The notes beneath the pieces are model-generated. The model worked only from the letters and a program-made list of their open reading frames with translations. It ran no database searches and had not been told where the DNA came from. This document shows positions 60,626 through 64,000 of a stretch of DNA of 64,000 nucleotides, piece after piece. This DNA comes from Nocardia sp. NBC_01730 (lineage in GTDB: Bacteria; Actinomycetota; Actinomycetes; Mycobacteriales; Mycobacteriaceae). The DNA is taken from assembly GCF_035920445.1 (NCBI RefSeq), contig NZ_CP109162.1:2294001-2358000 (forward strand). The letters are read 5' to 3'. The position numbers and the translations under genes were made by a program. Every line of letters begins with the position of its first letter. Within the stretch, counting starts at the first letter, position 1.

Positions 60626-61951
60626 ATGCAGGTGATTCACACAGACGTACTCGTGATCGGCGGTGGGATGGCCGGGCTCACCGCGGCGGTCCGGTCGCTG
60701 GATCGAGGCAGCGCCGTCATGGTCGTCGAGAAGGCGGCCGCGGTCGGCGGTTCCGCGAGGTACGCCGGATACGCATGGACGGCGCCGACGCACGCGGTGA
60801 TGGACGAGGTGAACCCGGAGGGTGACCCAGCCCTGCGCCGCGCACTCGTCGACGGGTTCCCCGACGCGATCGCGTGGATCCGCGCACTGGGCGTAGCCTG
60901 TGCCGACGCGGTGCCGATCCTGCGTTACGGCATCGGTCATCAGATCGACACCAACCAATACATCGAGGAATGCCGGCGTCGGATCAGCGGCGCGGGTGAA
61001 CTGTTCACCGGCGCCGAAACCCTTGCGCTGCACACTCGGGACGGAGCGGTCGCCGGTGCGCGAGTGCGCCGCTCGGACGGCACCGAATGCGAGATCCGCT
61101 GCGCCGCGACGATTCTCGCGACCGGCGGCTTCCAGGCCGACACCGAACTGATCGGCAAGTACATCCATCCGCACGCGAACACGATGCAGCTGCGCTCCAA
61201 CCCGGCCAGCACCGGCGACGGACTGCGCCTGGCCGAGAGCGTCGGCGCCGCGACCGGCAAACAATGCTCCGGCTTCTACGGACACCTCGTGCCGACCGGC
61301 GTCCCATTCCGCGATCCCGCCGATTTCGTTGCGCTGTCGCTGTATTACAGCGAGCACGCGCTGCTGTTCAACCTGGAGAATCGGCGGTTCACCGACGAAA
61401 CCCTCGGCGATCATCTGAGTGCGATGCGGCTGCTCGACCAGCCGCAGGCGCGCGGCCTGCTCGTCGCCGACGAACGGGTGTATCGCGATTGGGTTCTCGG
61501 CAGCTACGTCGAGGGCGCTGTCGCGATCGACAAGTTCGACCTCACACAGCGCCGCGGCGGCCGATGCGGGCTGGCCGAGACCCTCACTGACTTCGCCTAT
61601 CTGCCGCGGGGGTGGGGCTACGACGGCACTGCCATCGCCGACCGGATCCGGGCCGCGAACACCTCCGGAGCCGAGGCACGACCGGCGCTCACCCATGATT
61701 CGACGCCGCTCGACCAGGGGCCTTACTACGTCATCGAAACCTGTCCTGCGCTGACCTTCCCGTTCCACGGCATCCGTATCGACGCCAACGGCCGTGTCCT
61801 CGGCGCGGCGGGCGGCACCATCGACGGGCTCTACGCGGCCGGGTCCGATATCGGCGGCCTCTACGACCACGCCTATGCGGGCGGGATCGCGCCCGCACTG
61901 GTCTTCGGCCTGTCCGCCGCTGATACCGCGGCCGCGAGGCGCGCCGCATAA
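60626..61951 (+). CDS. FAD-dependent oxidoreductase (fumarate reductase/3-ketosteroid dehydrogenase family)
   Basis: A 441-residue flavoprotein. The FAD motif is VIGGGMAGLTAA (residues 9-20), followed by VVEKAAAVGGSARYAG, ATILATGGFQAD and the C-terminal GLYAAGSDIGGLYDHAYAGGIAPALVFG. Family members (fumarate reductase flavoprotein, urocanate reductase, KstD) introduce or remove a C=C bond next to a carbonyl. GAGGGAG at 60616-60621 precedes the ATG. It has its own operator (site 6), so it belongs to the island regulon. KstD-type activity on a ring is possible but the steroid-binding residues cannot be checked here. Confidence 0.88.
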   Translation: MQVIHTDVLVIGGGMAGLTAAVRSLDRGSAVMVVEKAAAVGGSARYAGYAWTAPTHAVMDEVNPEGDPALRRALVDGFPDAIAWIRALGVACADAVPILRYGIGHQIDTNQYIEECRRRISGAGELFTGAETLALHTRDGAVAGARVRRSDGTECEIRCAATILATGGFQADTELIGKYIHPHANTMQLRSNPASTGDGLRLAESVGAATGKQCSGFYGHLVPTGVPFRDPADFVALSLYYSEHALLFNLENRRFTDETLGDHLSAMRLLDQPQARGLLVADERVYRDWVLGSYVEGAVAIDKFDLTQRRGGRCGLAETLTDFAYLPRGWGYDGTAIADRIRAANTSGAEARPALTHDSTPLDQGPYYVIETCPALTFPFHGIRIDANGRVLGAAGGTIDGLYAAGSDIGGLYDHAYAGGIAPALVFGLSAADTAAARRAA

Positions 61952-62002
61952 CCACAGTCCATGCGTCAACCAACCCACCGAATGATGAGGAATAAGGAAA
62001 CT

Positions 62003-62704
62003 ATGTACATCAACAAGACCGCTGTCGCGCTCGCGCTGGTAGCCACGTCGACCGTGCTCGGCGCCACCACCGCGGCGGCGGAACCGCCATCGCTGGACGT
62101 CGGACTGGCGCCCGGCGTGAACTACCAGGCCTATCAGGACGGCAACACCGCGGTGATCAGCGTGGACGCCGGCAAGCTCATCGTCGACAACGGCCAGTTC
62201 CAGATTCGCTCCAACACCGGGGAGATCCTGGCGGGCGTTCCGCTCGAGTTCAACATCGACGACATTGCGTTCCCCATCGACGCCGATATCGAGGGAAACA
62301 CCGCCAGACTCACCCCCGCAGTCGATAGGGAGCGCGCGCATTACAACCCCGTCGCCCTTCCTTTCGAGGACACAGCGCCGTGGAAGACCCCGTACGACCG
62401 GGAGGTGGCGGCCTGGACCCGATTGACCTCGACCATCACTACCAGTTCGATCATCGGCGCGGTTGTCGGCGCGGTCGGCGTCGGCGCCATCGGATGTCTA
62501 CTCGGCGGTGCGGCGGGCACCGCGCTCACCGGGCCACTTGCCACGCTTTTCGGCGCAGGCCCGCTCGCGGGCTGCCTCATCGGCGCGGCCGCGCTGGCCC
62601 CGATCGGCGTGCTGGCCGGTGCCATCTTCGTCGGCGCCCCGGTGTCGATCGCAGCCTTCATCCAGTACCAGACCACCATCACCGCCCCGTTCACAGTCAA
62701 GTAG
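62003..62704 (+). CDS. Secreted hypothetical protein with C-terminal Gly/Ala-rich hydrophobic segment
   Basis: A 233-residue protein. An N-terminal signal peptide (residues 1-26) ends ATTAAA-EP. The mature N-terminal half is beta-rich and acidic (AVISVDAGKLIVDNGQFQIRS), and residues about 150-222 form a Gly/Ala-rich hydrophobic stretch with two cysteines (GCLLGG and AGCLIG) that may be membrane-associated. Proteins with this layout are common in Nocardia and Rhodococcus, function unknown to me. AAGGAA at 61994-61999 sets the start at ATG 62003 instead of the longer frame from 61961. A terminator-like hairpin follows. Confidence 0.78.
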   Translation: MYINKTAVALALVATSTVLGATTAAAEPPSLDVGLAPGVNYQAYQDGNTAVISVDAGKLIVDNGQFQIRSNTGEILAGVPLEFNIDDIAFPIDADIEGNTARLTPAVDRERAHYNPVALPFEDTAPWKTPYDREVAAWTRLTSTITTSSIIGAVVGAVGVGAIGCLLGGAAGTALTGPLATLFGAGPLAGCLIGAAALAPIGVLAGAIFVGAPVSIAAFIQYQTTITAPFTVK

Positions 62705-62717
62705 TCCGATAGCGCCT

Positions 62718-62750
62718 GCCGCCCGCGCCCGATGATCGGATGCGGGCGGC
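62718..62750 (+). terminator. Terminator-like hairpin after the secreted protein gene
   Basis: GCCGCCCGC (62718-62726) pairs perfectly with GCGGGCGGC (62742-62750), with an inner CCGA/TCGG stem in the loop, 13 bases after the TAG at 62704. No T-run follows, which is usual for actinobacterial terminators. Confidence 0.65.
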
Positions 62751-63203
62751 TCGGCGCGCCGACAACAGTCTATGTTCGCCTACGCGGCATGGGCATTCAC
62801 AACTGGCCGGGCGGTATACCAACCCAAGATGCAGACGGACGAAACCTGTTTGACACTGTTGAAGCGAATCACCACCGCCCTGGATGATCACGATTCGCTT
62901 GGCGCCCTGGGCATCTGATGAAACGCCAGTCACTATCAAGAGCAGTGCACGGCGCCGCAGAATACTGCGACCGAACCCACGTCAGGGCGACTCGAAGTCC
63001 GTACGACCGAAGCGATCACCGCACACCGGCCGTTGCTCGTACCGGCCGAGACGGCCGAATCACGTTGCCGTGCAGTGGACGTTCGATATCAGGCCCGGCG
63101 CTGTACCATCAACCGGTTCCTGCCGGAACCAGGTAGCGCGCTCTCCGGAGCAGCGATTCGGCACGGAATCCGTGCTCCACCACCCGCAGTGCCCACGAAC
63201 AGT
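62751..63203. other. Gap before the P450 gene, nothing recognised
   Basis: About 450 bp. Short overlapping frames exist but none has a recognisable domain or strong ribosome site. It presumably contains the P450 promoter; no clear -10/-35 pair was found. Confidence 0.4.
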
Positions 63204-64000
63204 ATGGAGTTCCATCTTTTGAGTACGCCGCTGTCCCGAATGCAAGCCCAATCCTGCCCGGTCTTCCACGGCTCGCCGATCGATTCCGACGACCCGCGAG
63301 TGCCGCTGCACTCGCCGGAGTTCGCCGACGATCCGCACCACACCTACCGGCGAATGCGAGCGCAGTACGGCTCTTTGGCGCCGGTGGAGCTCGCGCCGGG
63401 CGTGCCGGCGACATTGGTGATCGGCTACAGCACCGCGGTGCGGATTCTCAACGATCCCGAGCACTTCCCTGCCGATCCGCGCACCTGGCAGAAGAACGTG
63501 CCTGCTGACTGCCCCATCCTCCCGCTGCTGGAGTGGCGGCCCATGGCGAGCAGAAGTACCGGGGCAGACTTCACGCGCTACCGGCAGGCTATTACCGCAA
63601 GCATCGACGAGGTAGATCTGTACGCACTCCACGACACCATGGAGGAGATCGCTATCCCGCTGATCAACTCCTTCTGCCAGGACGGCAGTGTGGATCTGGT
63701 CCGCCAGTATGTGTTTCCACTGGTGTTCGAAGTCGTCAATGCTCTGCTCGGCTGCCCGCCGGAGATAGGGCAGCAGGTCGCCGCGGGAACTGCGGCGTTG
63801 CTCGAAGGTGTCGATGCCGAAAAAGGCAACCAGATGCTCGGCGAGGCGCTGATGAACCTGGTGACGCTCAAACGGTCCGAACCCCGAAGCGATATCACCT
63901 CGGTGCTGCTGCAGCATCCTTCCGCGCTGGACGACGTGGAAGTCTCCCACCACGTGTCCCAGGTCTACGGCACGGGGATCGAGTTCCAGCTGAACTTGAT
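63204..64000 (+). CDS. Cytochrome P450, N-terminal part (runs off the window)
   Basis: The open frame continues to the window edge with 265 codons visible. It begins near CPVFHGSPIDSDDPRVPLHSPEFADDP and shows YGSLAPVELAPGVPATLVIGY, RILNDPEHFPADPRTW, RYRQAITASID (C-helix region) and LLGCPPEIGQQVAAG; the I-helix starts at the edge. The haem Cys and ExxR lie outside. The pattern resembles the P450s of actinomycete conservons (CvnE, CYP157 type), known for an altered ExxR. The start is uncertain: ATG 63204 gives the longest, TTG 63219 and ATG 63240 are alternatives, none with a strong ribosome site. No conservon kinase or GTPase genes precede it. Confidence 0.85.
   Translation, partial: MEFHLLSTPLSRMQAQSCPVFHGSPIDSDDPRVPLHSPEFADDPHHTYRRMRAQYGSLAPVELAPGVPATLVIGYSTAVRILNDPEHFPADPRTWQKNVPADCPILPLLEWRPMASRSTGADFTRYRQAITASIDEVDLYALHDTMEEIAIPLINSFCQDGSVDLVRQYVFPLVFEVVNALLGCPPEIGQQVAAGTAALLEGVDAEKGNQMLGEALMNLVTLKRSEPRSDITSVLLQHPSALDDVEVSHHVSQVYGTGIEFQLNL

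Overview
The window is high-GC DNA with actinobacterial features: modular type I polyketide synthases, GTG and TTG starts, ATGA/GTGA stop-start overlaps, many FadE-type acyl-CoA dehydrogenases, and no tRNA or rRNA. Gene content (the secreted alanine/glycine-rich protein near 62 kb, a conservon-type P450 at the right edge, the small resolvase-like protein near 28 kb) points to a mycolic-acid actinomycete, most likely Nocardia. That assignment is inference.

Region 1 (1-20842, minus strand) is a modular polyketide operon. The first transcribed gene (20842 to 13658) encodes one fully reducing module with a terminal thioesterase. The second (13607 to beyond base 1) opens with a KSQ loading module (active-site Cys replaced by Gln), then one KS-AT-DH-KR-ACP module, then a module that leaves the window inside its ER domain. 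Release is therefore transcribed before initiation. The loading AT carries the methylmalonyl-type YASH motif and the three extender ATs carry the malonyl-type HAFH motif. A propionyl starter with malonyl extensions is predicted.

Region 2 (20843-28750) is accessory and partly decayed. It holds a frameshifted IS3-family element, a cytochrome P450 3' fragment, an IS701-like transposase fragment, an MHYT-domain membrane protein, a serpin, and a small conserved gene behind a promoter that overlaps a palindrome.

Region 3 (28751-37475, minus strand) is a compact three-gene operon: GNAT acetyltransferase, a single-module highly reducing PKS without a thioesterase, and a PLP-dependent alpha-oxoamine synthase (AOS). 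This predicts release of a reduced polyketide by decarboxylative condensation with an amino acid, giving an alpha-amino ketone, possibly N-acylated. The PKS stop and the AOS start are joined by three 74-bp tandem repeats. Each repeat encodes a 25-residue micro-ORF linked to its neighbours by ATGA overlaps, an unbroken stop-start chain from PKS to AOS.

Region 4 (38584-61951) is a large catabolic island. It has SnoaL-like proteins, three acyl-CoA dehydrogenases, a crotonase, a DUF35/thiolase pair, an APH-family kinase followed by an ACAD11-type dehydrogenase, several SDRs, a zinc alcohol dehydrogenase, an acyl-CoA ligase, a TetR regulator, EthD and metallo-beta-lactamase proteins, an Fbp-type ABC importer in an operon with two SDRs, an OYE/dienoyl-CoA-reductase-type flavoprotein and an FAD-dependent dehydrogenase. 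A 14-bp dyad resembling AACTGA-NN-TCAGTT recurs six times, only in promoter regions of this island, and probably defines one regulon. The APH kinase plus ACAD11-type pair recalls 4-hydroxyacyl-CoA catabolism through a phosphorylated intermediate. The right edge holds a secreted protein, a terminator-like hairpin and a truncated P450.
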